The notes below the pieces were generated by a model, which did not search any database, was not told the DNA's origin, and saw only the letters and a program-made list of their open reading frames with translations. Below, one piece after another: positions 47,123-57,298 of a stretch of DNA of 64,000 nucleotides. This DNA comes from Prinia subflava (taxonomy: Eukaryota > Chordata > Aves > Passeriformes > Cisticolidae), in NCBI RefSeq assembly GCF_021018805.1, contig NW_026960610.1, forward strand, positions 2,976,001 to 3,040,000. The letters are read 5' to 3'. Position 1 is the stretch's first letter. The number at the start of each line of letters is the position of its first letter. The position numbers were made by a program, and so were the translations under genes.

Positions 47123-49177
47123 ATGGACATTATGTGGAAAGTTATAACTATTGTAGAAATTACTTTAGCCATAACAAGAGTCAATGCAATACCACGAAGG
47201 TATAATGTGACTGGGATATATCAGGGCCAAGGAAGAGCTTATGACCCTTACTCTCATAAGGCTTTAAACAAGATGCTAAAAGTCACAAATGCAAGTTTGT
47301 CGAAAGGAAGAAATGTTTGTGATGTAAATATGCGTTCGTACAGGATGGGTTCCATGAGGCTTACCACACACCCATGAGACCCATCCGGATTAGTCCTGAA
47401 TGCTGTGACAAATGCTTGAGTAATTGTCCTCAGTTTAGACTCAAAATAGAGGGGTGTGCAGTAAGAGGATATGATATTGACTTTAACATCACTCAGGTAT
47501 GTACTGAGCTCCATAAGGACCAGACTGAGATTACTCCACCAGTGCCAAGAAAGGCTGTGATCACCCAGATGCCAGCTATTCCAGAAGTAGAGGAACAGAT
47601 AACTCCTGTAGTTACCAGAATTGGGCCATATGCTATTAAGAAGACAGGAGTTCAGAAGCTGATAGTTAACCCAAAGTGGTCTTTGAAACGAGTAGAAATG
47701 GGAATACAGGTAAATGCTTCTTGCGTTCGGCTAGAATATGACCCATTTCTCAGGAACTCCTTTATGGACTGGACCACTTGGCTTCAAAAAAAGTATGCCT
47801 CCTAATTTTAGGAGTAAGAGGGATCTCACTGGGTTGCTAGGGACAGGACTGGGAGTGCTGAACACAATAGATTCAGAAGTGCTGATGAATAAATTAACCT
47901 CAGTAGGGAGCAATCTAGTCAAACTACAACAACCTTTGCAATCCTCTCTACTAGCACTGGGTAACAATCATTGGAAATTGACCCAAATATTACCAGAATG
48001 GGAAAATACAGAGGAGCGAGATCATAAGGTAATAATTAATGCGCTAGGCACAGCTAATGAAAACATCTCGCTGGCTCTAGGGTGTACTCAAGCACAACTG
48101 TGGATGCAATCAGTGGCTGCTGCAGTTATCAGTGAAGGTGGAGAGGGAACATTCCCTGCTGAAATCCGCAAGATTGTTTGGGACAATGCCTCTGATATGG
48201 AGAGGGAACTTCAGTCTTGGTGGATGTTGGTCAATTTCACCTATAACCCTGTGACTAGTATGGTGACAGCCTTTGTTTGAACTATACACGATGCCTCAGT
48301 AAACCTAATACATCCCATAGTCCCCTTAGGATTAAACCATGAGGGAACAGTATTGTACCCTTCTGAACACAGGATGTGGGCACGAGAAATTGAAGGAAAA
48401 TGGCAAACTGTTAATCTAGAGCCCTGTACTGTGAGGAGACAACTAGGATACATATGTGAAGGGACATTAGAAGGTGACAAAGACACTTGTTTGGATACGG
48501 ACCAAAGTATTTGTCACTTTGAAATACATCCAGGCAAACAGACAACTTCACTTGTGTATACGGGACAAGGTTGTGTCTGTCTTAGGACTGCATGCCCCAT
48601 CATAAGGATAGACAACCAAATTATAGATGAGACTCAATTCAATTTGTGTGTTTGCAATTTTGTTAGAATTAAAGGATGTGATTTTTCCTATCAGGCACCT
48701 GTAATATCACATCAATATATAAAGGCCAACCTAGCCACTGTGCAGGAGATACTGCCTGTGCCCATAGGAATGAATTTGACTTTAGTTGCTCAATTGATGA
48801 AACATCATGAATTGAGAGAAATCTTAAAAGAAATTAGAGATGGAGGGAAGAAGACATTAATTACAATACATCATGACACAGAGACCATCAAAGGGGATTT
48901 TAAAAGGCTTGAGGAACATTTGTCTCATCATTGGTGGGATGTGCTTTTTGGGTGGTCACTGACAGCAACTGTTATACTGAATGCCTTAGTCCACCCTATA
49001 ATTGTGTTGCTTATTTTGGTCAGCATAAGTTTAGTATTATCTGTTGTAATACTTGTTTGGAATTGGAGGATGCTACGAGGAGTGGCAGCTTTAACATCAC
49101 TATCAAAGGCGTATGGCTTGGTCTTGAGAGACACCAGCCGTACGGCTTGGATAGATGAAGAAGACGCTGTATACTGA
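47123..49177 (+). pseudogene. env: Provirus B env, atypical transmembrane part
   Basis: Env starts 18 bp after pol with a hydrophobic leader. The SU part lies in two registers (47123-47377, then 47374-47805). The rest is in the first register again (47738-49177), broken once by TGA at 48278-48280. A furin-type site RSKR lies at 47810-47821, followed by a Gly/Leu-rich stretch resembling a fusion peptide. About 450 codons follow the cleavage site, roughly twice a gammaretroviral TM. This part holds many Cys (GCVCLRTAC, then FNLCVCNFVRIKGCDF), no C-x6-C-C motif, and one membrane-spanning segment near 48980-49070. I associate this architecture with avian endogenous elements, but I could not check it. 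No intact protein can be made. Confidence 0.85.
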
Positions 49178-49198
49178 GTAAAAGAATTTACTCATTTC

Positions 49199-49216
49199 AA
49201 AGAAGAAGTGGGGAAA
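49199..49216 (+). promoter_or_regulatory. Provirus B polypurine tract
   Basis: The purine run AAAGAAGAAGTGGGGAAA lies immediately before the 3' LTR, broken only by one T. Confidence 0.88.
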
Positions 49217-49836
49217 TGAGACATTAATTTTGAAGCTTTGAGAAAAGCTAAGGTTACAGTTAACAATAGATGTTGCTGATTTAGCTGAAATGAATAGATA
49301 AGCTTTGCTGAAATCAGTTAAAAGTTAGAGGATGGTTAGAAGAAACCAGATTTAACATAAGCTACCCCGTATCTAGTACCTCATTGCTTGTCATCTTTAT
49401 GAAAAACAGAGAAACTAATCAGTACAACACCAGACAATTGCAAACCTCCTGTTTCCAGAAACCCACTGAAATAGTCCTGGAAAACAGGAAACAGGGAGTT
49501 CTACCGTCCATCAATCACATCTGCATTGAAAAGGTTTAAAGTTTAGAACGAGGAAGACTCATTTTACTTCCTCCTTTTGGTGACCACTCCTCACTAAAGG
49601 ACCACCGACCCATTTCAGGGAACAAACTACACATGCTTAATAGCCTTTTTGTCAATTAGCATACGAAGCGGAGAAGAGGAAGTGACAGGGGTATGAATAT
49701 GCATTTGTATTTTGTGTATTCGACACTTTTGTAAATAAAAGACTGTAATTACCTGTGATCTTTGCAGTGCTCATTAGGGAGTTATCCCACACGCTGCCTG
49801 GCGTCGCAATAAACATACACTTTCTAACTTAAACTG
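49217..49836 (+). repeat. Provirus B 3' LTR, left part (U3, R, start of U5)
   Basis: Starts TGAGACATTAATTTTG. It carries a TATA-like TAAATAAAAG at about 49732 and AATAAA at 49808-49813. It is interrupted by element C right after the block TTTCTAACTTAAACTG. The last five bases (AACTG) are the left copy of element C's target duplication. Confidence 0.93.
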
Positions 49837-49892
49837 TGCTTTGGGGCAAATTTGGGAGGAAACTTTTGAATAGGGTTTTTTTGGAAAGCAAA
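49837..49892 (-). repeat. Element C 3' LTR, only the last 56 bp, edited
   Basis: It matches the corresponding end of the right LTR (57708 onward) through GGAAAGCAAA and then diverges, so the rest of this LTR is deleted. From GGCAAATTTGGG on, the two copies differ only by C-to-T on the plus strand. All five C after a pyrimidine are changed, and all three C after a purine are kept. Confidence 0.85.
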
Positions 49893-51689
49893 ATTATGTT
49901 TTTTAGTTTAGGTGTTTATAAGGTTATTTTTGAAATTAGTTTTATTGTTTGAATTAATTTTTTAGGGGTATTAAGTTTTTAAAGAACTTGTTTTTTAAGG
50001 CTTAGAATGGTGTTACAGGCTGTAGCATGAGGCACAGGGTAGGTTTTTAGCTATTTTGTGGTGGCTTTTACTATTGTGAGTACATAGCGTTTATTTTGGT
50101 GTATTTGGGGTAGTGTAATACAATTAATTTGTTAGATTTTTTATATTTATATTTGGACTACTGCCCACCATACTGTAGGGGGTTTATTTGCTTGGTTTGC
50201 TTGATTGCTGTACACGTTTTAGAGTTATGGATAACTTAAGAAATGTTGTTTATGGTTAGATTTATTTTTTGGTCTTGTGTTTACTTATAGGTGGTATTTT
50301 TGTTTTGATGACTTGAGGTATTATGGGCTTATTGAGCTAGGAATAACTTTTTTTATGTCGTTAATTTAGGTTTGGTTTTGATATTTTTATTTTGGTAGTT
50401 TGTTTTGCTTGCTTGTTGTTTTGGTGTTTTTTATTAGTTTGACTTTTGGGGACGTGGGTATTTACATGACGGACTTTTACAGGTAGTTTTTTATTTTAGT
50501 AGTGATATTTTTTTATTTATTAGCAGCTTATATTGGGTTTTTTTTATGCCGCTAGTTGGGTTTTTTTTACTTTTGTAGCCAACTCCACAGAGCATTGGTT
50601 CATTGGTTATTATTTATGAATTAGTGCAGAGGTAGAGCTTTGGCTACTTTTTTTTTTTTTAGTAATGTTTAGGGTTAATTGGACGGTTTTGAGTTTAGTG
50701 AATTGGCTTGATTTTTTTTTTTTTTTTTTAGTGGCTTCTGCAACCTGTCGTGTGGGGTTTTATACGGTTGCTTTTTACTTTTGGTTTATTTTTACTATGT
50801 GACAGGAACTGTCAGGGAAAAGAGCGTAGTGTGGGGTTTTTTTTTGGCAATTGGTTGTATGGTGGAGCTCTTTTAGCACGTGTTATTTGTTTTTGGTTTT
50901 TTTTATTATTGAGATTAAAGTTTTTATTTTCAGGTTAGTTTGCAATTATTTTTAAAATTTCGGGGCGATTCAGTTTTTTTAAATGGGCGTGCTGTGTGAT
51001 GAGAGCAATTTGTTTTATGTGGCATTGGTGGCATGGTGGTTAGAGGGAGCTTCTGTTTTGAACATTTATTTTAGCACTGGTATTTGGGGTGCTAGGAGGA
51101 GTTGTGTTTTTGTGTTAATTATTTTTAAGGTAGCTTGAACTTTTTTATAGGCAGTTAAGATTTTTTTTTTTTGTTGTTGGAGTGTAATTGGTTTTGGACT
51201 TTTTGTAACTTTGGTTTTAGAATTTTAGTGGTTGGCTTTGAGTTTTATTAGGTACTTTTTGCTAAAGGTTTTAGGACAGACTGGTTTTTAGCTGTAGAGT
51301 AGAGCACGTTTTTTATATGTGGTTTTGTTTTGACTGGGCTAAGGGTTATTTTATGAGTGATTTTTTGTTTGATTTGGGTAAAGGTATGTTGTTGTTTAGG
51401 GCTTTAGTGGAAATTGGGTTTTTTGTGGGTAACTAGGTAGAGAGGGTTTATAATTTGGCTATACTCAGGAATGTGCATTTTTTAAAAGCTTATGGCATTT
51501 AGGAAAGTTTGTGGGGTTTTTTTGTTGGTTGGTGGAGATATTGCTGTGATTTTGTTGATGACATTAGTGGGAATTTGACGCTGTTTATTTTTTTATTTTA
51601 TTTTTAGGAACTGGATTTTACGAGCAGGTTTTTTAACTTAGTTTTTTTTTTTTATAGCGAACTTGGCTTTTAGGAGAATTTGGATGATT

Positions 51690-51915
51690 TTGGGTTTTTT
51701 TTTAAACACTTTAGTTGCAGTGGTTTTTTATATAATGATGTTATTGATGTACTGTAGATGTTTTGGAGCTTTACTTTTTTTTAGTGTAGTTTGGATTAGT
51801 TTATGGTAAATGGTAGGATTATGTTTTTACTTTTGGGGCAGTTGGTTTTGGGTATATTGCACTCCCCTCCATGTGAAAGCAAACTGAGGTTTGCATTCTG
51901 CTGCCAGGGGAATGG
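51690..51915 (-). pseudogene. pol: Element C reverse transcriptase fragment, edited at the active site
   Basis: On the minus strand, codons near 51893-51862 read FAFTWRGVQYT, a standard RT palm segment in an unedited island. Next comes the region equivalent to LPQG followed by a helix, where Gly reads Lys and a Trp codon reads as a stop. The active site at 51751-51740 reads Tyr-Ile-Asn-Asn, with both catalytic Asp codons changed to Asn, as G-to-A changes would do. The palm type (FAFTW, Ile in the active site) resembles ERVL- or ERVK-like RTs; I cannot decide which. Confidence 0.82.
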
Positions 51916-53489
51916 AGAAAAACGCATTGGCAATGTTAATAGTGGTGTACTATTTTGTTTCTTTGGACTTTAGTTTATATTGGAGCTTTAATATGTTTGG
52001 CACAGCAGCGCTCAGTGGTGGAGCTATTTAAGCTACGATAGTTTATAGTTAGTTTTTATTTTTTATTAGACTTGCGTACAGGCTAAATGGGGTTGTTGAA
52101 GGGTGAGTGGGTTTTGCTGACTACTTTTTGTTTTTTAGTTTACGGATTATTTTGTGAATGGGAATTATGGTATTTTGAGTTGTTTTGTACTGTTGGTGAT
52201 GCACTGTTGAAGTGGTAATTGGCACTTGTTTTTTTGTTTTCACAAGTTAAACTGCAGATGGGTTTTTTGATAGTCTAGGCAAGGTGTTTAATTGCTTAAC
52301 ACATTTTGTTTTTACAGCTGTTATTTTAAATGTTTACTTGAGTTTTTTTGGGTTTTTGAAATATTTATTTCGGAGGAAATTTATGTTTCAAATACATGGG
52401 TTTTTTGGGCTAGTTATAATAGGTTAGTTATTTTAACATATTTTCATGGGATTAATGTGCACTGCATACTAGTGTTAACTAAGGTTTCATACTTTTGTGG
52501 TTTAGATGTGCTAGGCTAACGAATTTACACAGTTTAATAAACACGGGTTTTTTTAGCCTCTACCTGGCTAGAGGTAGGGCCCCTCTAAGTTTGGTTATCT
52601 TTTTTTGGGGGGGCAACTGGAGCTGCTTTTATTTGGTGGAACTTTTTTTTTTTTGAGTTTTGCCATTTTTTAATTTAGACACCTGTAGCGCTAGAGCAGC
52701 AGTATGTTTTTTATTTTATTTTAAATTTTTTTTTTATAATTACGCAGGAAAAACTACAGCTCAGCTCGTAGTGTTTTTTTGGTTTTTTTTATTTGGGGAA
52801 CGTTTGTGTTTGGTGCTTGAACTTTTGATTTGTACTGTTGAGATTTGGAGAAAGCTTTTTTTTTTTTGAGCTTTTTGTGTGGTTTTTTTTTTTAATTTTG
52901 TTTTTTAATTTTTGCAGATGTGTTTTTACAGCTGCGATTTTTGTGTGTGTTGGACTATGCATCTGTATATGCTTGGAGCTTTTTTGTTATATTTAGTACA
53001 GTTTTTTTGTGTTATCCCGCTTCATTATTGCTAAAGCAGAAGAGTATTTTTGTGGCTTAAGTTGTACAAGTTTTTGCTACATCACGGGTGTACATGGTAC
53101 TAAGTTTGGGTTTTTAATGTTTAGGTTATTTGAGAAGGTAATTTTTGCTACTTTTTTATTTTTTAAGTGTTGAATTTTTTTGTTTTATGGTTTTTTACTG
53201 GGTTTGTTGTATATAGAGGTTGTCTGTACACAGATATTTTTGTGTTACACTTTTCAGGACTTGTTTTTAGAGACTGCAAGGGTGAGGTTTTTTCATTATT
53301 TTTTGGTTAATAACTGGATAATGTGACAGGGATCTTAAATGTTTTGCTTCAGTGCTGTTTAGAATTGTAGCATTACTTGTAGCATTTTAAAGACGGACTA
53401 ACTAACTAATTATAGATTTATTAGGTTGTTGAGGGCAATTTTTTTTTTAGGCTACAAAGGTTTTTTAGGGAAAATGACTTAATAGTGGC

Positions 53490-53641
53490 TTTTGATCTCG
53501 TGTTAGTTTGTGGGGGTTTTGATTTTGTGTTAGATGGTTGAACTTTTGATTTTGTATCAGTTGGTTTGGTTTCTGATTGTGTATTAGTTGTTTTGGTTTT
53601 TGATTGGGTGTTAGTTGGTTTAGCTTTTGATTGTGTGTTGG
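53490..53641 (-). repeat. 27-bp tandem repeat in element C, coding-type periodicity
   Basis: Five full units of 27 bp start at 53490, 53517, 53544, 53571 and 53598, followed by a partial sixth. Each has the TTTTGAT-TGTGTTAG pattern on the plus strand. On the sense strand this gives a nine-residue repeat of the type NTQSKTKPT inside an open frame at 53421-53648. It is probably a repetitive segment of gag, given its place between the primer-binding end and RT. Lys and Asn are over-represented, as G-to-A editing of Glu, Gly and Asp codons would produce. Confidence 0.75.
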
Positions 53642-54364
53642 GAAGCATTGAGGGTTTTTTATTTGGATTACTGTCTACTTGTCGATTAGTTGTGTGTGGT
53701 TTGTTTTTGGTGGTTTTTTTTTGGTTTTTTTTTGTAGTGACTGTTAGTGTTTTAGATTTATTGTTTGGTTTAGCTGCTGCTTGAGTAGTTGGGGTGTTGG
53801 CTGCAGTTTGAGGGGCTGGGGTAGCTGTTGATTTATTTCCCTGCCCCCTTGCTTTTATTTGTTGTTTTACAGTATTTAGCAGTGTGCAATAAGTATATGT
53901 TAGGGTTTAGCTTATTGTAATGAGCTTTTTTTTTAGAGTTATTATGGCAGTACTCCTCCAGATATTTTTTTATTTCATCTGGGTTCTGAATTTGTTTACA
54001 TGAAAATTTCTAAACTGAGGGATTAGAAAATTCTTTTAAGGTTTGGCTTATTTTTTTCATTTTTTACACTACACAGGATTTTTTACGCTTGGGTTTACTT
54101 TTGGGTCTATTTCTGGGTTACGGGTTTTATTAGCTTTTCTGGAAATTTCAGACTACTTTAGACAAGCTACAAACTATATAGAGGAAGTTTATTAGATGAA
54201 ATACTAGGAAGGTAGTATCTTTAACATTTAGGGGATACTGAATATTTTTAAAAAGTGATGTAACAGATTCAAAAGAGAAGAAGGAAAGGAAAGGCTGAAA
54301 AGGTTTATTTTTTACTTTTCTTTTAACAAACTGGGTACAATTACTAATAAATTTTCAAAACATG

Positions 54365-55736
54365 TGTCATGGGTTAGCAACTGGTCAGATGTTAGTGCAC
54401 TTATGAATATATGTTTTTTCTCTAACAACTCTTGTGGGATGTGATCAGGAACAGAGCAGAGCAGGCTTAAATTTTGAAAACAAAAAAAACTCACCAAAAC
54501 TTTATTAATTACATAAGAACAGGGACAGAAATACACTTAAACACACACAGAGACAGAAATAAAAACTTCTTAGAACATTTCTTCTTTCAGTTTTTACTTC
54601 CTTACCTATCACTTTTCACAGACCAACTTCTGGGTTTTAAATCAAACAATCACTACTCAAAAAAACTAATCTTCAATTCAGCAAGGGAGAGAGGAGTCTC
54701 TCTCGCACTACAAACTGTTCTTCAGAAAACAGGGGTTCACCCCTTATGTGTTTTCATGTCACTTATAGCACTGCCCGGAGAAGTCTGCTAAGGTGACACT
54801 CTCTTTTTTCCTATGTCTAGCGCTCTCACCGCTGTCTCATAGGCCAAAACTACATACAGGGCTTTTTAAGGATGCTGTATGCCAAGCTCTCCCCTTTTTC
54901 ACCCAGGGGCCGGGGTTCTAGGAGCAGGTCTGCCCTGAGGGCAGAGGGCACCACCTCACCCTCCCCCTCTTTTTTCTGCTCGCTCTACTCTTCTAAGTGC
55001 CAGTCACTGTAGCAAAAGCAAGGGGCAGCTGCATCTACCTAAAAATGCAGTTTATGTTCAAAAGAGACTCAAGTTCAGTCTATGGCTGACATTATGCAAG
55101 AAAAGTCTAGCTCTAAGGCTACTCCTCTCATTCTTCCATCGAGTTCTTTCTAATCATGTTTTATCATCTCGGTCTTAGGCCGCTTCTCTCTCTCTGAAAA
55201 CTACTAGTCATGAGAATCAATGTCTAAGAAAAGTTTCTTTCTGCCAAGCAAGGGTTAACAGTTTCTTCTCGGCAGGGTGCTGCAGGCGGAGGCATTCTCA
55301 GGCTCGGCAACCCCCCACATGGCTGAGCACCTTCTTTCAGAGTTTGGGGGGGAGGAGGGGGGTGAGCACACACAGCAGGCACTTCTACAGTTTTTTACCC
55401 CTCTATCTTGGACGGGGCAGCTCAGTTCCAGTCTTGTCTCTTTTCTTCTCCCCCCCCCCCGGGGGGGCTCCGGCTTACCTGAGCCGACCACGTGTTTCCC
55501 TTCTCTCACCCAGCCTCGTGGCTAGGCGGGGGAAGGAGACCTGAGACATCTCTCTGCTGACACCCGGATCCGAAAAGAAGCCGAGCCCCTCAGACTCCTG
55601 CTTTTAACTCTTTGTGTCCTCAGAGGCGTGTCCAAACCTTTGAGTGACTAACCCAGGTGCCAGCAGAAAAGCTGATTACTGATTGGACTGCCCACATCCC
55701 CCTGGAGGAATTCACTTCTCCCCCCCAACCACGACA
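54365..55736 (-). repeat. Element D 3' LTR (left copy)
   Basis: 1372 bp. On the minus strand it runs from TGTCGTGGTTGGGG to AACCCATGACA. AATAAA on the minus strand is at 54501-54506, which gives an R-U5 of about 140 bp or more and a very long U3. The two C-to-T differences against the right copy (54402 and 54471) both follow a T. Confidence 0.93.
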
Positions 55737-55757
55737 GTCTCCACCCCTCGCCTCTGA
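55737..55757 (-). promoter_or_regulatory. Element D polypurine tract
   Basis: On the minus strand, GAGGCGAGGGGTGGAGAC lies directly before the 3' LTR start. It is purine-rich with two interruptions, as expected for the plus-strand primer. Confidence 0.85.
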
Positions 55758-55899
55758 GGACACACTGTCTTAAAGTAACAACTAACATTACATCTATAAA
55801 TTTACATTATTACTTAATTCATGCTTTGCTCTTGTTCTTCTTTGATCATATCTCACAGTTTTCATTCTATCATTCTTATTACTCACTTAAAAATTTCGA
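55758..55899 (-). other. Element D residual interior
   Basis: About 140 bp of AT-rich sequence between the polypurine tract and the primer-binding site. No open frame, zinc knuckle or RT motif is present. Any packaging signal would have to lie here or in the R-U5 part of the LTR. Confidence 0.7.
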
Positions 55900-55917
55900 T
55901 TCCCGGTCAGGGAACCA
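55900..55917 (-). promoter_or_regulatory. Element D primer-binding site, tRNA-Glu
   Basis: On the minus strand, TGGTTCCCTGACCGGGAA is the exact complement of the 18-base 3' end (with CCA) of vertebrate tRNA-Glu as I recall it. The match continues for about five more bases (55895-55899), reaching into the T-loop of the tRNA. The spacing to the LTR is four bases. Confidence 0.88.
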
Positions 55918-55921
55918 AGAA

Positions 55922-57293
55922 TGTCATGGGTTAGCAACTGGTCAGATGTTAGTGCACTCATGAATATATGTTTTTTCTCTAACAACTCTTGTGGGATGTG
56001 ATCAGGAACAGAGCAGAGCAGGCTTAAATCTTGAAAACAAAAAAAACTCACCAAAACTTTATTAATTACATAAGAACAGGGACAGAAATACACTTAAACA
56101 CACACAGAGACAGAAATAAAAACTTCTTAGAACATTTCTTCTTTCAGTTTTTACTTCCTTACCTATCACTTTTCACAGACCAACTTCTGGGTTTTAAATC
56201 AAACAATCACTACTCAAAAAAACTAATCTTCAATTCAGCAAGGGAGAGAGGAGTCTCTCTCGCACTACAAACTGTTCTTCAGAAAACAGGGGTTCACCCC
56301 TTATGTGTTTTCATGTCACTTATAGCACTGCCCGGAGAAGTCTGCTAAGGTGACACTCTCTTTTTTCCTATGTCTAGCGCTCTCACCGCTGTCTCATAGG
56401 CCAAAACTACATACAGGGCTTTTTAAGGATGCTGTATGCCAAGCTCTCCCCTTTTTCACCCAAGGGCCGGGGTTCTAGGAGCAGGTCTGCCCTGAGGGCA
56501 GAGGGCACCACCTCACCCTCCCCCTCTTTTTTCTGCTCGCTCTACTCTTCTAAGTGCCAGTCACTGTAGCAAAAGCAAAGGGCAGCTGCATCTACCTAAA
56601 AATGCAGTTTATGTTCAAAAGAGACTCAAGTTCAGTCTATGGCTGACATTATGCAAGAAAAGTCTAGCTCTAAGGCTACTCCTCTCATTCTTCCATCGAG
56701 TTCTTTCTAATCATGTTTTATCATCTCGGTCTTAGGCCGCTTCTCTCTCTCTGAAAACTACTAGTCATGAGAATCAATGTCTAAGAAAAGTTTCTTTCTG
56801 CCAAGCAAGAGTTAACAGTTTCTTCTCAGCAGGGTGCTGCAGGCAGAGGCATTCTCAGGCTCGGCAACCCCCCACATGGCTGAGCACCTTCTTTCAGAGT
56901 TTGGGGGGGAGGAGAAGAGTGAGCACACACAGCAGGCACTTCTACAGTTTTTTACCCCTCTAACTTAGACGGGGCAGCTCAGTTCCAGTCTTGTCTCTTT
57001 TCTTCTCCCCCCCCCCCGGGGGGGCTCCAGCTTACCTGAGCCAACCACGTGTTTCCTTTCTCTCACCCAGCCTCGTGGCTAGGCGGGAGAAGGAGACCTG
57101 AGACATCTCTCTGCTGACACCCGGATCCGAAAAGAAGCCGAGCCCCTCAGACTCCTGCTTTTAACTCTTTGTGTCCTCAGAGGCGTGTCCAAACCTTTAA
57201 GTGACTAACCCAGGTGCCAGCAGAAAAGCTGATTACTGATTAGACTGCCCACATCCCCCTAGAAGAATTCACTTCTCCCCCCCAACCACGACA
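55922..57293 (-). repeat. Element D 5' LTR (right copy)
   Basis: 1372 bp, the same length as the left copy. It carries 16 A where the left copy has G, all between about 56463 and 57265, plus one C-to-T and one T-to-A difference. Almost no differences occur in the half nearer the primer-binding site. AATAAA on the minus strand is at about 56058-56063. Confidence 0.93.
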
Positions 57294-57298
57294 ACATG

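Larger units (their letters stand above)
49893..54359 (-). other. Element C interior, hypermutated part
   Basis: The plus strand is strongly depleted of C and full of T. For example, 50041-50100 has five C in 60, all after A or G, and 50341-50400 has two. On the sense (minus) strand this is G-to-A. Editing is patchy: islands with many unedited pyrimidine-C steps lie at about 50160-50175, 51860-51910, 52556-52592 and 53838-53856. It weakens right of about 53800. Apart from the RT and repeat segments listed, I could not place genes, because stops produced by the editing fill the sense frames. The open frames on the plus strand are low-complexity Phe/Leu/Val products of the editing. Confidence 0.85.
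54365..57293 (-). mobile_element. Element D: minimal LTR retrotransposon with 185-bp interior
   Basis: Two 1372-bp LTRs flank only 185 bp (55737-55921). The exact 5-bp duplication ACATG surrounds the element (54360-54364 and 57294-57298), which lies inside element C. Reading on the minus strand gives the 5' LTR (57293 down to 55922), a 4-base spacer, a perfect tRNA-Glu primer-binding site, about 140 bp of anonymous sequence, a polypurine tract, then the 3' LTR. There is no coding capacity, so it must have moved with proteins supplied by another element. It matches the definition of terminal-repeat retrotransposons in miniature, but with very long LTRs. A tandem assembly artefact is unlikely because of the duplication, the priming sites and the 20 or so differences between copies. 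Confidence 0.92.

Noticed and set aside
50750..50938. Plus-strand open frames in element C (also 52292-52519, 52660-52869 and 53566-53784)
   Set aside because: Their Phe/Leu/Val/Gly composition results from C-to-T editing of the antisense strand; no motifs.
49893..54359. T-rich stretch as ordinary low-complexity DNA, bisulfite-like artefact or CpG decay
   Set aside because: C loss depends on the preceding pyrimidine, affects non-CpG sites, stops at element borders, and recodes a recognisable RT on one strand.
54474..54791. 105-codon frame, repeated at 56031-56348
   Set aside because: Both copies lie antisense in the LTRs of element D; the identity reflects LTR identity, not gene duplication.
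55895..55917. Possible tRNA-Glu gene fragment
   Set aside because: Only the 3' end complement is present, four bases from an LTR, so it is a primer-binding site.
54365..57293. Tandem duplication or assembly artefact of 1.56 kb
   Set aside because: A target duplication, a primer-binding site, a polypurine tract and about 20 context-biased differences show a true LTR element.
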